A stretch of DNA of 64,000 nt from Mesorhizobium sp. M00.F.Ca.ET.216.01.1.1 (GCF_004010325.2 NZ_SADR02000032.1:1-64000); one strand, 5' to 3'. Counted from the stretch's first letter, positions 8,482-17,312 are shown. Made by a program: numbers and translations. The notes: generated by a model not told the origin, from the letters alone.

Positions 8482-9265
8482 TCAGCGGCGGCGAGCGGCA
8501 ACGAGCCACGCACGCGAGTCGAACCAAACGCCGCGACCGGTCTCGTGCGCCATGAGAGTTTCGCGCAAAGCAGCGAGCGAGCGCTCCCGATCGGCCGGTG
8601 CCATTTGCCGCAATGCCTCGTTCGTGGACGAAAACCTGCACACCCAATCGAGCGCCGCTGCGACGTGTGCTCCGTAGTAGACCGGCTCCCGCACGTCGGT
8701 GAGAGTGATGTCGGCCAAGCCTGAGGCATTGAGGATTCGCTCAATGGTGCTCGGATTGGCAAGCGAGAACGCATCTGGCACTGCCGGCGACGCAGCAGGC
8801 ACAGCCACGTCTATCGCTAGTGCCCGCTGGATCGACACTTCCCACTCGTTCCGGTCGGCCTCTTGCCACACCATCATCACTAGACGCCCGCTGTGCCGCA
8901 ATGAGCGCACGAGATTGGCAAACGCAGCCAGGATCGGCGAAGAACATGGTCCCGAATCGGCTGTTCACCAAGTCGAATTCCTCTGGCTGGAACTGGTGAA
9001 CTGAGGCGTCAGCGCGCACGAAAGCTACGTTGCGGAGTCCTTCCGCTTCGGCGAGTTCCTGCGCTCGCCCGATCATCGACGCGGAGATGTCTACGCCCAG
9101 CGCGCTACCAGCCTCTGCCAAGCGTGCGGCGTCGCGCGTAGTCTGTCCGGCTCCGCACCCAACATCAAGGACGTGGTCGCGAGGACGAATGTCCCAGGCG
9201 CGATGCAGCACCTCATTGTGGCGCTGAAGTTCGCTGTCGTAATCAACGCGGGCTAGGGTCGCCAT
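8482..9265 (-). pseudogene. Class I SAM-dependent methyltransferase, frameshifted
   Basis: The N-terminal half from the ATG at 9265 reads MATLARVDYDSELQRHNEVL and contains the SAM-binding motif HVLDVGCGAGQTT, ending with DLVNSRFGTMFFADP. The coherent continuation AAFANLVRSLRHSGRLVMMVW lies in another frame and runs to a stop at 8482. The two frames join near 8928-8933 by a one-base shift. Together they would give about 260 residues, the usual size of UbiE-like methyltransferases. No alternative start gives a complete protein. It is either a true pseudogene or a sequencing error; both halves still look well conserved, which suggests a recent event. Substrate unknown. Confidence 0.8.
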
Positions 9266-9550
9266 GCTTTCAGTCGTTAACTCAGAAATGAGAGATCAGC
9301 AAAGCCGTAGCACATCGCGAGCTTGTTTCGATCATCTCGGCCTCGACCATCCCGTGGTGCGCAAACGATCTCATTCATGGTGCCATTATAGCAATTTTCC
9401 CCAAGCCCTGGACACCGCAACGCTGCAAGTTGTGGCGACAATGTTCCGGCGCCGACACGGGCTTCCGTCGCAAAATTCCACAAGGCAGCGCCTTCGGCCG
9501 GCGGGGCTGCGCTGGCAGTTTAGTTCGTCTACTTGGAAACGAAAGGCAGG

Positions 9551-10066
9551 ATGACGATGACGATTTCTCCGTTTCTCACCGCTCTCGGATCCGAAGGTCC
9601 CCCAGCCGACCGAGCGAAAGACATGGACCTGTATGGATGGTTAATTGGAAGCTGGGAAATGGATTCCGTCCACTACCTCGACGGCGGCACAATCCAGAAA
9701 TGGGATGGAGAATGCCATTTCGGCTGGGTGCTCGAAGGCCGCGCGATTCAGGACGTTTGGATCAGGCCCAAGCGCCCTGCACCGTCGAAGATGTATGGCA
9801 CGACTTTGCGCATCTTCGATCCTGGGATCGATGGCTGGCACATCATATGGAATGATCCGCTCAACCGAGATCACTCGCGCCAGATCGGGCGGGCCGAGGG
9901 TAAGGACATTGTCCAGCTCGGCAATGACTCGCGCGGTCTGCAAACTCGATGGCGTTTCACTGAGATCACTGCCAACAGCTTCCATTGGATCGGCGAGGAA
10001 AGATCTGCCGAGAGCGACCCTTGGCAAGTGACGTATGAACATTTAGCCCGCCGAACAAAACCCTGA
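9551..10066 (+). CDS. Hypothetical protein, DUF1579/lipocalin-like
   Basis: A 171-residue soluble protein rich in aromatic residues and beta-strand patterns (LIGSWEMDSVHYLDGG, ECHFGWVLEGRAIQDVW, RIFDPGIDGWHIIWNDP, HWIGEERS). This resembles small beta-barrel proteins annotated DUF1579 or SnoaL-adjacent. No function can be assigned. The ATG at 9551 follows AAAGGCAGG and is preferred to the ATG six codons earlier. It stands alone between the broken methyltransferase and the globin. Confidence 0.7.
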   Translation: MTMTISPFLTALGSEGPPADRAKDMDLYGWLIGSWEMDSVHYLDGGTIQKWDGECHFGWVLEGRAIQDVWIRPKRPAPSKMYGTTLRIFDPGIDGWHIIWNDPLNRDHSRQIGRAEGKDIVQLGNDSRGLQTRWRFTEITANSFHWIGEERSAESDPWQVTYEHLARRTKP

Positions 10067-10407
10067 AGCTAGGTCAAGAGCTAACTAATTTTCGGTTTTT
10101 TGCCAGGTGGTCCGAACCAAGTGTGCATCACGTCTCCGAGGAGCGTGAGGCGTTGTTACCATTGCCATGTGTATGCGGCACATGCCAGTTACACCGTAGT
10201 GACAAGTTCTGCCCGTTTTAAGGGCAACCATGCTACAGAAAACATCACAAAAGCACATATCGCCACATTCCTGATCAGCCCGAGTCAAGGGCGGTGGCGC
10301 CTGATCTGGCGCACACCGACTGCGATCAGGGGACTGTGACTAACAACCGCTGAACTTATTGGCGTTGCCGGCAAACTGCTCAAAACCACAGAATCGAGGA
10401 ACTCGAC
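10067..10407. other. Intergenic region before the globin operon, 341 bp
   Basis: No gene is seen. The stretch should hold the promoter of the globin-flavoprotein-nitrate reductase operon. A spaced dyad of GATC-containing half sites (CTGATC near 10301 and GATCAG near 10324) is visible, but no FNR/FixK consensus box was found. Confidence 0.5.
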
Positions 10408-10827
10408 ATGACACCCAGCCAGATCGACCTCGTGCAGTCCTCCTTTGTCAAGGTCGCCCCGATCGCCGAGACAGCTGCCAGCCTGTTCTACGAAAGGCTT
10501 TTCGAGATCGCGCCCGAAGTGAAACCTCTGTTCAATCGCGATATGAAGGAACAAGGTCGTAAGTTGATGGCCACCCTGGGCTTGGTCATCAACGGGTTGA
10601 AGAACCTTGACGCGATCTTGCCCGCTGCCAAGTCGCTCGCCGCCAAGCATGTATCGTACGGAGTGAGGGCGGAGCACTATCAGCCCGTTGGCGATGCGCT
10701 GATCTGGACGCTGGAAAAGGGTCTCGGCTCAGCTTTCACGTCCGAGGTTCGCGATGCCTGGCTTGCCGCCTACGCGACACTGTCGGGCGCCATGATTGCC
10801 GAAGCTTATGGCAAGGCGGCAGCTTGA
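10408..10827 (+). CDS. bjgb: Single-domain haemoglobin (Bjgb-like)
   Basis: A 139-residue bacterial globin of the Vitreoscilla type without the reductase domain of flavohaemoglobins. Visible features are Tyr28 in SLFYERLF (B10 position, expected in NO-reactive globins) and the proximal His81 in AKHVSYGV. In Bradyrhizobium diazoefficiens a homologous globin, Bjgb, is encoded with narK, the flavoprotein Flp and nitrate reductase NasC and detoxifies nitric oxide made during nitrate assimilation; the order here is globin, narK remnant, flp, nasC. Function is inferred from that context. The missing reductase domain is presumably replaced by the flavoprotein at 11434. Confidence 0.88.
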   Translation: MTPSQIDLVQSSFVKVAPIAETAASLFYERLFEIAPEVKPLFNRDMKEQGRKLMATLGLVINGLKNLDAILPAAKSLAAKHVSYGVRAEHYQPVGDALIWTLEKGLGSAFTSEVRDAWLAAYATLSGAMIAEAYGKAAA

Positions 10828-10915
10828 GCCGGTCCTTGGGCGACGCCCAGCGAGCCTAGGAGAGATACGAACAATCACAGATCCGCCGTTGCCTCGGCGG
10901 GCAGCGAGGGGTGAG

Positions 10916-11413
10916 ATGTCCTTAACCAGCATTTTCCGCGGCTACGGCGGGGTACTCTCCGACCATATCGGCGCGCGCACCGTGCCCTGCTGGACGTTTG
11001 CGGTCTCGGCAGTCGCGACCGCCATCCTGCATCTGCCTGCGGCCGACTACGTCGTGCACGGCTTTTCTGGGCCAATCGCCTTCCATTTCGCCATCGGGCC
11101 CGTCGCCTTCAGCGCCGTTGTCTCGGTGCTCGGCTTCTTCATGAGCCTCGATAAGGCGGCGGTCTATGAGCACATCCCTGCATATTACCCGGCCAATGTC
11201 GGCGCGGTCGGTGGGCTGGTCGGCATGATCGGCGGCTTCATCCTGCCGATTGCATTCGGCGCACTCAACGACCTCACCGGCCTATGGTCGAGCTGCTTCA
11301 TGGGGCTCTTCGCCATCGTAGGCGTCGCCTTCCAGTGGATGCGCCTTGCCATCCGCCGGATGGGGCGCGCCGCTCGAGGCGACGCCAAAGCCCTCTCCCA
11401 CGCCGCACAATGA
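10916..11413 (+). pseudogene. narK: narK nitrate/nitrite transporter, C-terminal remnant
   Basis: From the ATG at 10916 the 165 residues start in the middle of an MFS loop motif (RGYGGVLSDHIGARTV) and then show about four membrane helices, including PANVGAVGGLVGMIGG, which resembles the second nitrate-signature helix of NarK. Full NarK proteins have about 12 helices and over 400 residues, so the N-terminal two thirds are missing. The frame upstream to the globin gene has no transporter character. A GAGGGGTGAG sequence precedes the ATG and the 3' end overlaps flp, so a short product may be made, but transport activity is unlikely. The deletion appears to have fused the region just behind the globin gene. 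Confidence 0.8.
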
Positions 11414-11433
11414 GCCACGGAGCGCGCGAGCAC

Positions 11434-12717
11434 ATGAGCGAGAAACTCGTCATCATCGGCAACGGCATGGCGCCGGGCCGAATGCTCGAGCACCTGTTCG
11501 AGCAAGCGCCCGGCCGCTACCAGGTCACCATCTTCAACGCCGAGCCCAGAGTGAACTACGACCGCATCATGCTGTCGCCCGTGCTCTCCGGCGAGAAGAG
11601 CTTTGAGGAAATCGTCATCCACTGCGACGGCTGGTACACCAAGAACGGCGTCACGCTCTACAAGGGCCACAGGATCGTCGCCATCGACCGGGCAGCGAAG
11701 ACGGTGACCTCTGACCGCTGCGTGACCGAACCCTATGACAGGCTGGTCATCGCCACCGGGTCGGTGCCGTTTATCATTCCGGTGCCCGGCAGCAGCCTGC
11801 CCGGCGTGTTCACCTACCGCGATCTCGATGACGTCAATGCCATGCTGCTCGCCGCGCAGTCGCGGGCGAAGGCGGTGGTGATCGGCGGCGGCCTGCTCGG
11901 CCTCGAAGCTGCCGCCGGGCTCAACGCGCGGGGGATGGACGTAACAGTCCTTCATGTCATGCCGACCCTGATGGAGCGGCAGCTCGATCCGGCCGCCGGC
12001 TACCTCCTGCAGACGGCTGTGGAGGAGCGCGGCATCAAGGTTATGACCCAGGCCAACACAATGGCCATTGTCGGCGACGGCCAGGTCGAAGGGGTCGAGC
12101 TCGCCGACGGCACAGTGGTCCCGGCTACGCTGGTGGTCATGGCCGTCGGCATCAGGCCAAGTGCAGGGCTCGCCAAGGAGGCGGGCATCGCCGTCAACCG
12201 CGGCATCGTCGTCGATGCCGGCATGCGCACATCGGACGCCAGCATCTTTGCTCTCGGCGAATGCGCCGAAGTGAACGGCCAGGTCTACGGGCTGGTGGCG
12301 CCGCTCTACGAGATGGCGCGGGTCGCCGCACGCCAACTGTCTGGCGACGAGAGCGCCGCCTTCGTCCACAGTGATACGCCGACCAAGCTCAAGGTCACGG
12401 GCATCGAGCTGTTTTCTCTCGGCGACTTCGCCGACGGGCAGGACCGCCAGGAGCTCGTGCTGCGCGATGCCGCGGGCGGCGTCTACAAGCGGCTGGTGCT
12501 GAAGGACGACCGCATCATCGGCACCGTGTTGTTCGGCGAGACCGCCGATGGCGCCTGGTTCAACGATCTGAAGAAACGACGGGTCGACATCTCGGAGCTG
12601 CGCGACAACCTGATCTTCGGCCAGGCCTATCAGGGAGCCTTGCCGGATGATGCGCAGATCTGCGGCTGCAACGGCCTGTTCATAGCACTCGATGCACTGG
12701 CGGCAAGGGCTGCGTGA
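11434..12717 (+). CDS. flp: FAD/NAD(P)H-dependent oxidoreductase, Flp / NirB N-terminal type
   Basis: A 427-residue flavoprotein similar to the N-terminal part of NirB. The FAD-binding GNGMAPG is at residues 9-15, the NAD(P)-binding VVIGGGLLGLEAA at about 148-160, and a C-terminal ICGCNG retains the start of a BFD-type iron-sulfur motif. In B. diazoefficiens the homologue Flp passes electrons from NADH to nitrate reductase and the globin. The start at 11434 (MSEKLVIIGNGM) matches the family; an ATG at 11410 overlapping the narK stop is an alternative. Only 3 bp separate it from nasC, indicating coupled synthesis. Confidence 0.87.
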   Translation: MSEKLVIIGNGMAPGRMLEHLFEQAPGRYQVTIFNAEPRVNYDRIMLSPVLSGEKSFEEIVIHCDGWYTKNGVTLYKGHRIVAIDRAAKTVTSDRCVTEPYDRLVIATGSVPFIIPVPGSSLPGVFTYRDLDDVNAMLLAAQSRAKAVVIGGGLLGLEAAAGLNARGMDVTVLHVMPTLMERQLDPAAGYLLQTAVEERGIKVMTQANTMAIVGDGQVEGVELADGTVVPATLVVMAVGIRPSAGLAKEAGIAVNRGIVVDAGMRTSDASIFALGECAEVNGQVYGLVAPLYEMARVAARQLSGDESAAFVHSDTPTKLKVTGIELFSLGDFADGQDRQELVLRDAAGGVYKRLVLKDDRIIGTVLFGETADGAWFNDLKKRRVDISELRDNLIFGQAYQGALPDDAQICGCNGLFIALDALAARAA

Positions 12718-12720
12718 GAG

Positions 12721-15450
12721 ATGAACGAAGCGCGCATGGTGAAGACTACCTGCCCCTATTGCGGGGTGGGTTGCGGCGTGCTGGCCGAGGTCGGCGCGGA
12801 CGGCAGCGTCAGCGTCCGCGGCGACCCGAACCACCCCGCAAACTTCGGCCGGCTGTGTTCCAAGGGATCGGCGCTCGCCGAGACCATCGGCCTCGAAGGC
12901 CGGCTGCTCCATCCCGAGATCGGCGCACGCGGAGCCAGCTGGGACGAGGCGCTCGACCTTGTCGCCCAAAGATTCTCGACGGTGCTCGCCGAGCACGGGC
13001 CGGAGTCGGTCGCGTTCTACGTGTCGGGTCAGCTGCTCACGGAGGACTATTACCTCGCCAACAAGCTGATGAAGGGCTTCATCGGGACGGCCAATATCGA
13101 CACCAATTCGCGGCTCTGCATGGCATCTTCGGTCGCCGGGCATCGCCGTGCCTTCGGCGCCGACATCGTGCCAGGCACTTATGAAGATCTTGAGCTTGCC
13201 GATCTCGTGGTCCTGGTCGGGTCAAACCTCGCCTGGTGCCATCCCGTTCTCTACCAGCGCATCGTCGCCGCCAAGGAAAAGCGGCCCGAAATGAAGCTCG
13301 TGGTGATCGATCCGCGCCGTACGATGACGTCGGACATCGCCGACCTGCACCTGGCAATCCGGCCGGACGGAGACGTCGCGCTGTTCGCCGGCCTGCTCGC
13401 CTGGCTGGCTCGGAGCGGGTTGCTGGATCGAGACTTCATCGCCGCGCACACCAGCGGGCTCGAGGACGCGCGGGCTGCCGCGGAAGAGCTGTCGCCGGCC
13501 GACACTGCGGCTGTCACCGGGCTGACCGAGGCCGAGTTGCGGGCGTTCTACGAACTGTTCGCGCACACCGAGAGAACGGTCACCGTCTTCAGCCAGGGCG
13601 TGAACCAATCGATCTCGGGCACCGACAAGGTCAACGCCATCATCAACTGCCACCTTGCGACGGGGCGGATCGGCAGGCCGGGCATGGGACCGTTCTCGGT
13701 GACAGGCCAGCCCAACGCCATGGGCGGGCGCGAGGTCGGCGGTCTCGCCAATATGCTCGCAGCCCACATGGAGATCGGGAATGGAGCGCATCGCGAGCGG
13801 GTCCAGCGCTTCTGGAACGCGCCGACGATTGCGGCACGGCCGGGGCTGAAGGCCGTTGACATGTTCCGCGCCGTGGCTGACGGGCGCATCAAGGCGCTGT
13901 GGATCATGGCGACCAACCCGGTCGATTCCATGCCCGATGCGGACCGGGTTCGGGAGGCGATTGCGGCGTGCCCGTTCGTCGTCGTTTCAGACATTTCGGC
14001 CGAGACCGACACGATCCGCCATGCGCATGTGAAACTGCCGGCCGCCGGCTGGGGCGAGAAGGACGGCACGGTGACCAACTCTGAGAGGCGGATCTCCCGC
14101 CAGCGCCCTTTTCTCGACGCCCCTGGCGAAGCGCGGCCGGACTGGTGGATCATCTGCGAGGTCGCCAAGCGCATGGGTTTTCGCGCGGCGTTCGCCTACG
14201 CTTCCGCGGCCGAGATATTCGCGGAACACGCGGCGCTGTCCGGGTTCGAGAATGACGGCGAGCGCGGATTTGATATCGGTGCCTATGGCGGGATCAACGA
14301 AGCTTCCTACGAAGAGATGGAACCGTTCCAGTGGCCGGTGCGGGCGGATGAGATCGAAGTGGCGCTCTCACCCGACACCCCCTTTTCGGCTGCCGCCCGT
14401 CGCGGCGAAATGTCCGGCAGGACAAAGGGGGGTGCCTTACGCTTCTTCGCCGACGGCAGGTTCTTCACGGCAGACCACAAGGCGCGGTTTATTGCCGTGC
14501 GTCCAACCCCGCAGCGCGAGACAGACGCCGAGTTTCCGCTCATCCTCAACACCGGGCGCGTGCGCGATCACTGGCACACCATGACCCGCACGGGAAAGAG
14601 CCCGCGCCTGTCGCAGCATAGCGCCGAGCCCTTCGTCGAGCTCAATCCGGAAGACGCGGCGAGGTTCGGCATTGGCGATGCCGACATCGTCAGGCTGGCC
14701 AGCCGTCACGGGGAGATGCTGGCGAGGGCGCTGCTGACGGAGCGCCAGCGGCGAGGGTCGGCGTTCGTACCAATGCACTGGACGGACGAGTTTTCGGCCA
14801 GGGCGCGCGTCGATGCCCTCGTGGCACCGGTCACGGACCCCATCTCGGGTCAGCCCGCTTCGAAGACCATGCCGGTGCGGGCGGAGCGCTTCGCGGCAAG
14901 GATGTTTGGCTTCGCAGTGCTACGCGCGAAGCCAGGCTTGATCGATGCCGATTACTGGGGTCTCGCGCGATGCCGAGGCGGCTGGCGCCTGGAGCTCGCG
15001 TGGGCGGCCGAGCACGAGGACTGGCAGGTCTTTGCGCGGTCGCTGCTCGGCAATGAGCCGACAGCCGACTTGCTTGCCTACCATGACGCCGCGAACGGTC
15101 GACACCGCTTCGTCTCGATCACCTGCGGCAGACTCGCGGGCGCACTCTACTTGGCGCGCGCACCCCTCGCAGTCTTTCGTAACTGGCTGGTGGAGCAACT
15201 CGCGGACGACCAAGCGCACTCCCGCCTCGCCTTGCTCGCGGGCCGCCCCGGCAAGGGCCAGGCGGACCACGGCGCCATCGTGTGCTCCTGCTTCGGCGTG
15301 GGCGCCAGCCAGATCGCCGCTGCCGTCGGCGACGGCTGCGCGACCGTCGAGGCGATCGGCGCAACACTGCAGGCCGGCACCAATTGCGGCTCCTGCTGCG
15401 CCGAGATCAACACGATCATCGCGGCCAACCGGCTCGCGGCGGCGGAGTAG
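12721..15450 (+). CDS. nasC: Assimilatory nitrate reductase catalytic subunit
   Basis: A 909-residue cytoplasmic molybdopterin enzyme reducing nitrate to nitrite. A [4Fe-4S] site is formed by CPYCGVGC (Cys11, 14, 18) and Cys46 in LCSKG. Molybdopterin-dinucleotide domains follow (FSVTGQPNAMGGREVGG; NTGRVRDHWHTMTRTGKS). The C-terminal BFD-like [2Fe-2S] domain has CSCFGVG and GTNCGSCCAEI. It probably receives electrons from the adjacent flavoprotein. Residues about 552-573 (DTPFSAAARRGEMSGRTKGG) correspond to a dispersed palindromic repeat, read in frame between the usual domains. No nitrite reductase gene is in the window. A later ATG at 12736 is a possible start. Confidence 0.93.
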   Translation: MNEARMVKTTCPYCGVGCGVLAEVGADGSVSVRGDPNHPANFGRLCSKGSALAETIGLEGRLLHPEIGARGASWDEALDLVAQRFSTVLAEHGPESVAFYVSGQLLTEDYYLANKLMKGFIGTANIDTNSRLCMASSVAGHRRAFGADIVPGTYEDLELADLVVLVGSNLAWCHPVLYQRIVAAKEKRPEMKLVVIDPRRTMTSDIADLHLAIRPDGDVALFAGLLAWLARSGLLDRDFIAAHTSGLEDARAAAEELSPADTAAVTGLTEAELRAFYELFAHTERTVTVFSQGVNQSISGTDKVNAIINCHLATGRIGRPGMGPFSVTGQPNAMGGREVGGLANMLAAHMEIGNGAHRERVQRFWNAPTIAARPGLKAVDMFRAVADGRIKALWIMATNPVDSMPDADRVREAIAACPFVVVSDISAETDTIRHAHVKLPAAGWGEKDGTVTNSERRISRQRPFLDAPGEARPDWWIICEVAKRMGFRAAFAYASAAEIFAEHAALSGFENDGERGFDIGAYGGINEASYEEMEPFQWPVRADEIEVALSPDTPFSAAARRGEMSGRTKGGALRFFADGRFFTADHKARFIAVRPTPQRETDAEFPLILNTGRVRDHWHTMTRTGKSPRLSQHSAEPFVELNPEDAARFGIGDADIVRLASRHGEMLARALLTERQRRGSAFVPMHWTDEFSARARVDALVAPVTDPISGQPASKTMPVRAERFAARMFGFAVLRAKPGLIDADYWGLARCRGGWRLELAWAAEHEDWQVFARSLLGNEPTADLLAYHDAANGRHRFVSITCGRLAGALYLARAPLAVFRNWLVEQLADDQAHSRLALLAGRPGKGQADHGAIVCSCFGVGASQIAAAVGDGCATVEAIGATLQAGTNCGSCCAEINTIIAANRLAAAE
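14374..14437 (+). repeat. Palindromic repeat copy inside nasC
   Basis: The right arm shares the 15-mer ATGTCCGGCAGGACA (14410-14424) and the following G-run with the repeat at 51940-52097; the left arm (14377-14400) is a diverged inverted partner beginning CACCCCCTTTT. It is read through in frame and contributes about 21 residues to the nitrate reductase. Confidence 0.65.
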
Positions 15451-15517
15451 CCCAACCTTCGCATGGATGATCGAATGTGATGAGTCTCGCGGCGGCCGCT
15501 GCGCTGCCGCCGCATGA

Positions 15518-15751
15518 CAGCGGCCGCGACGACTTCATCCCGACTATCAAGAGCGAGATGCTCCTCTTCGCCTCCACGACACACGGCACACGGCCAGCGC
15601 GCGACTCGTGCGAGCAACTGGTAACTTGAAGGCGGATCAGCAACTGCTGGGTCACACGGACATCGCCACGACAGCGCGGTACGCATATGTAACAAAGAAG
15701 GACCTGCGCGCTGGAATGGAAGCAGCAAGTCCCACAAGAAATCCCACATGA
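15518..15751 (+). pseudogene. Tyrosine recombinase/integrase, C-terminal fragment
   Basis: In this frame the DNA encodes LRLHDTRHTASARLVRATGN and then QLLGHTDIATTARYAYV followed by KKDLRAGMEAA and a TGA at 15749. These are the conserved C-terminal catalytic blocks of phage-type integrases: H-x-x-R, the G-H, and the nucleophilic Tyr in TARYAYV. The frame is closed by a stop at 15515-15517 and no N-terminal or core-binding domain is present, so this is a relic. It ends about 75 bp from a truncated tRNA-Pro, the usual position of an integrase beside its attachment site. Confidence 0.8.
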
Positions 15752-15824
15752 CGAGAGCCGCAGTGCTGGAAGGGCCGAGAAATACAACGAAAACCGGCCC
15801 TTGGAACCGGTGCTGTGTCTTAAC

Positions 15825-15871
<47 letters not shown>

Positions 15872-16139
15872 AGCCTTGCGGCGTATCAGGTTCCGGGCCT
15901 TGCCGCGCAACCCCTTAACGAGGAAAACGCAACAAACCGCTGCGGCGGGCGCGCGGCGGCGGTTGGCACGGCGCGGCCGTGCAGGTCGAACCGTCGGCCT
16001 TGCCGCCAGCGCCATTGCACAGTAATGACGGGTTAGTGCACGGCCCCGAAAGCTGGTAACAGGGTTTCGGAGCCGATTTACAAGTGCCTGGAATGCGCAT
16101 CCCTAGGGATGGTGCGCCAGGGGCAGCAACGAGGTGGTC
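15872..16139. other. Intergenic stretch, no gene seen
   Basis: Between the tRNA-Pro fragment and the Complex I subunit gene. No promoter or coding signal stands out apart from the expected promoter region of the next gene. The GAGG at 16131-16134 is the ribosome site for the ATG at 16140. Confidence 0.4.
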
Positions 16140-16445
16140 ATGTCCGCGCGTATTTTCAGCCCAGCCAAAACCGCGATGCAATCCGGCACCGCCAAGACCG
16201 GCTATTGGGTGCTGGAATTTGATCCCGAGCAGCGCAAGAAGATCGACCCGCTGATGGGCTATACCACATCCGGCGATATGCGCAGCCAGATCAGGCTGAC
16301 CTTCGACACCCGCGAAGAGGCGGTGGCCTATGCCGAGAGGGAAGGGCTCGCCTACCGCGTCGAGGAGCCGAAGGAACCCAAGCGCCGGCAGATTTCCTAT
16401 GCGGAGAATTTCCGCTATGACCGCAGGACGCCCTGGACGCATTGA
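16140..16445 (+). CDS. ETC complex I subunit conserved-region protein (NDUFS4-like)
   Basis: A 101-residue protein (MSARIFSPAKTAMQSGTA, WVLEFDPEQRKKIDPLMGY, LTFDTREEAVAYAEREGL, YAENFRYDRRTPWTH) that matches the ETC_C1/NDUFS4 family. This is the accessory subunit of NADH:ubiquinone oxidoreductase kept in alphaproteobacteria and mitochondria. It lies on the matrix-side arm of Complex I. The start at 16140 is fixed by GAGG five nt upstream. As in other alphaproteobacteria it is encoded away from the nuo operon, here just before tRNA-Arg. Confidence 0.9.
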   Translation: MSARIFSPAKTAMQSGTAKTGYWVLEFDPEQRKKIDPLMGYTTSGDMRSQIRLTFDTREEAVAYAEREGLAYRVEEPKEPKRRQISYAENFRYDRRTPWTH

Positions 16446-16506
16446 CCGGCAAGACCGGGCAAGCGGCCGGTGCCGACAATCACCGGTCCTTGGTGTCCGG
16501 CCCAGC

Positions 16507-16583
16507 GGTCCCGTAGCTCAGCTGGATAGAGCACCGGCCTTCTAAGCCGATGGTCGCAGGTTCGAATCCTGCCGGGATCGCCA
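16507..16583 (+). tRNA. tRNA-Arg(TCT)
   Basis: A complete 77-nt tRNA. The acceptor GGTCCCG pairs with CGGGATC, the D-arm is AGCTCAGCTGGATAGAGC, the anticodon TCT is at 16541-16543 in loop CTTCTAA, the T-arm is GCAGGTTCGAATCCTGC, and the encoded CCA is at 16581-16583. It decodes AGA. Its anticodon arm is duplicated at 21161-21185. Confidence 0.96.
16528..16552 (+). other. Putative attachment core inside tRNA-Arg
   Basis: These 25 bp, centred on the anticodon, occur again without mismatch at 21161-21185. Tyrosine recombinases of one class use exactly such anticodon-loop cores, so this may be an attL/attR relic. Confidence 0.5.
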
Positions 16584-16717
16584 GTCTTTTCAATGACATA
16601 GCTCCTGCATGGGAGAGGCGTCGGATGATCTCATGGGCGACGGTCTCATGGGCAACGGGAGCTCGAACAAAGGAGGCAGGCATGGGTGCTATCCCTCCGG
16701 CCTATCAACCCAGTAGC

Positions 16718-16869
16718 AGTTGCGTCCTTACGCGTACTGTCGAAAATGTCTGGCTGGTCTCTGCAGTCTGGCTGAAAAAGGATGCTAGAGAGAAGTTGCG
16801 TCCTTACGCGTACTGTCGAAAATGTCTGGCTGGTCTCTGCAGTCTGGCTGAAAAAGGATGCTAGAGAGA
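16718..16869 (+). repeat. Perfect 76-bp tandem duplication
   Basis: Two identical 76-bp units abut at 16793/16794, each beginning AGTTGCGTCCTTACGCGTAC and ending near GGATGCTAGAGAGA. The unit is not a multiple of three and no gene reads through it. It lies between tRNA-Arg and the first crcB start (16908), in what should be the crcB promoter/leader. Perfect identity implies a recent duplication. No convincing fluoride riboswitch was recognised here. Confidence 0.9.
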
Positions 16870-16907
16870 AAACCATGCTCAAGTTGAATCAAGACCTCTA
16901 GCGGCGC

Positions 16908-17312
16908 ATGAACGACTTCCTCCGGGGATTGCTGTGGGTCGTTCTGGGCAGCGCCATCGGCGGCCCAGCCCGCTACTTCATATCCGGCCTCATCGGCCGG
17001 CATATTGGCGAGACGTTTCCCTGGGGCACGGTAGCGGTCAATGTCAGCGGCGCCTTTGTCATTGGGCTGCTCGCCGCCTCCGCAGTAGTCGGAGCGATTT
17101 CGCCGATGCCTGCCGCCTGGCAATTCGCCGTCACCGGTTTTCTCGGCAGCTACACCACCGTTTCCTCGTTCAGCCTGCAGACGCTGGCGCTCGTCCGCGA
17201 CGGCCAGTTTTTGAGCGCCAGCGGCAATGTCGTCCTGTCGCTGCTTTTGTGCCTGTCGGCGGTGGCGCTCGGCTATGCGGCCGGTTCGGCCATGCTGGGT
17301 GGAAGCGCATGA
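16908..17312 (+). CDS. crcB: CrcB-family fluoride channel subunit
   Basis: 134 residues with four hydrophobic helices. The family motifs are GSAIGGPARYFISGLIG near the N-terminus, FPWGTVAVNVSGAFVIGLLA, and FLGSYTTVSSFSLQTLAL around residue 75-92. CrcB/Fluc proteins form dual-topology fluoride channels that remove F- from the cytoplasm. The stop overlaps the start of the second copy (ATGA). Paired divergent subunits usually form heterodimers with fixed opposite orientations. Confidence 0.93.
   Translation: MNDFLRGLLWVVLGSAIGGPARYFISGLIGRHIGETFPWGTVAVNVSGAFVIGLLAASAVVGAISPMPAAWQFAVTGFLGSYTTVSSFSLQTLALVRDGQFLSASGNVVLSLLLCLSAVALGYAAGSAMLGGSA

Noticed and set aside
9264..9554. Short open frame before the DUF1579-like gene
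   Set aside because: No ribosome site, no coding pattern and no family resemblance.
11185..13143. Long minus-strand open frame of 652 codons
   Set aside because: It is antisense to narK, flp and nasC, with the His/Asp/Gly-rich composition produced by reading high-GC genes backwards; no motif is present.
16584..16907. Fluoride riboswitch before crcB
   Set aside because: The conserved riboswitch elements could not be matched in order; the leader instead holds a tandem duplication. A covariance search would settle this.
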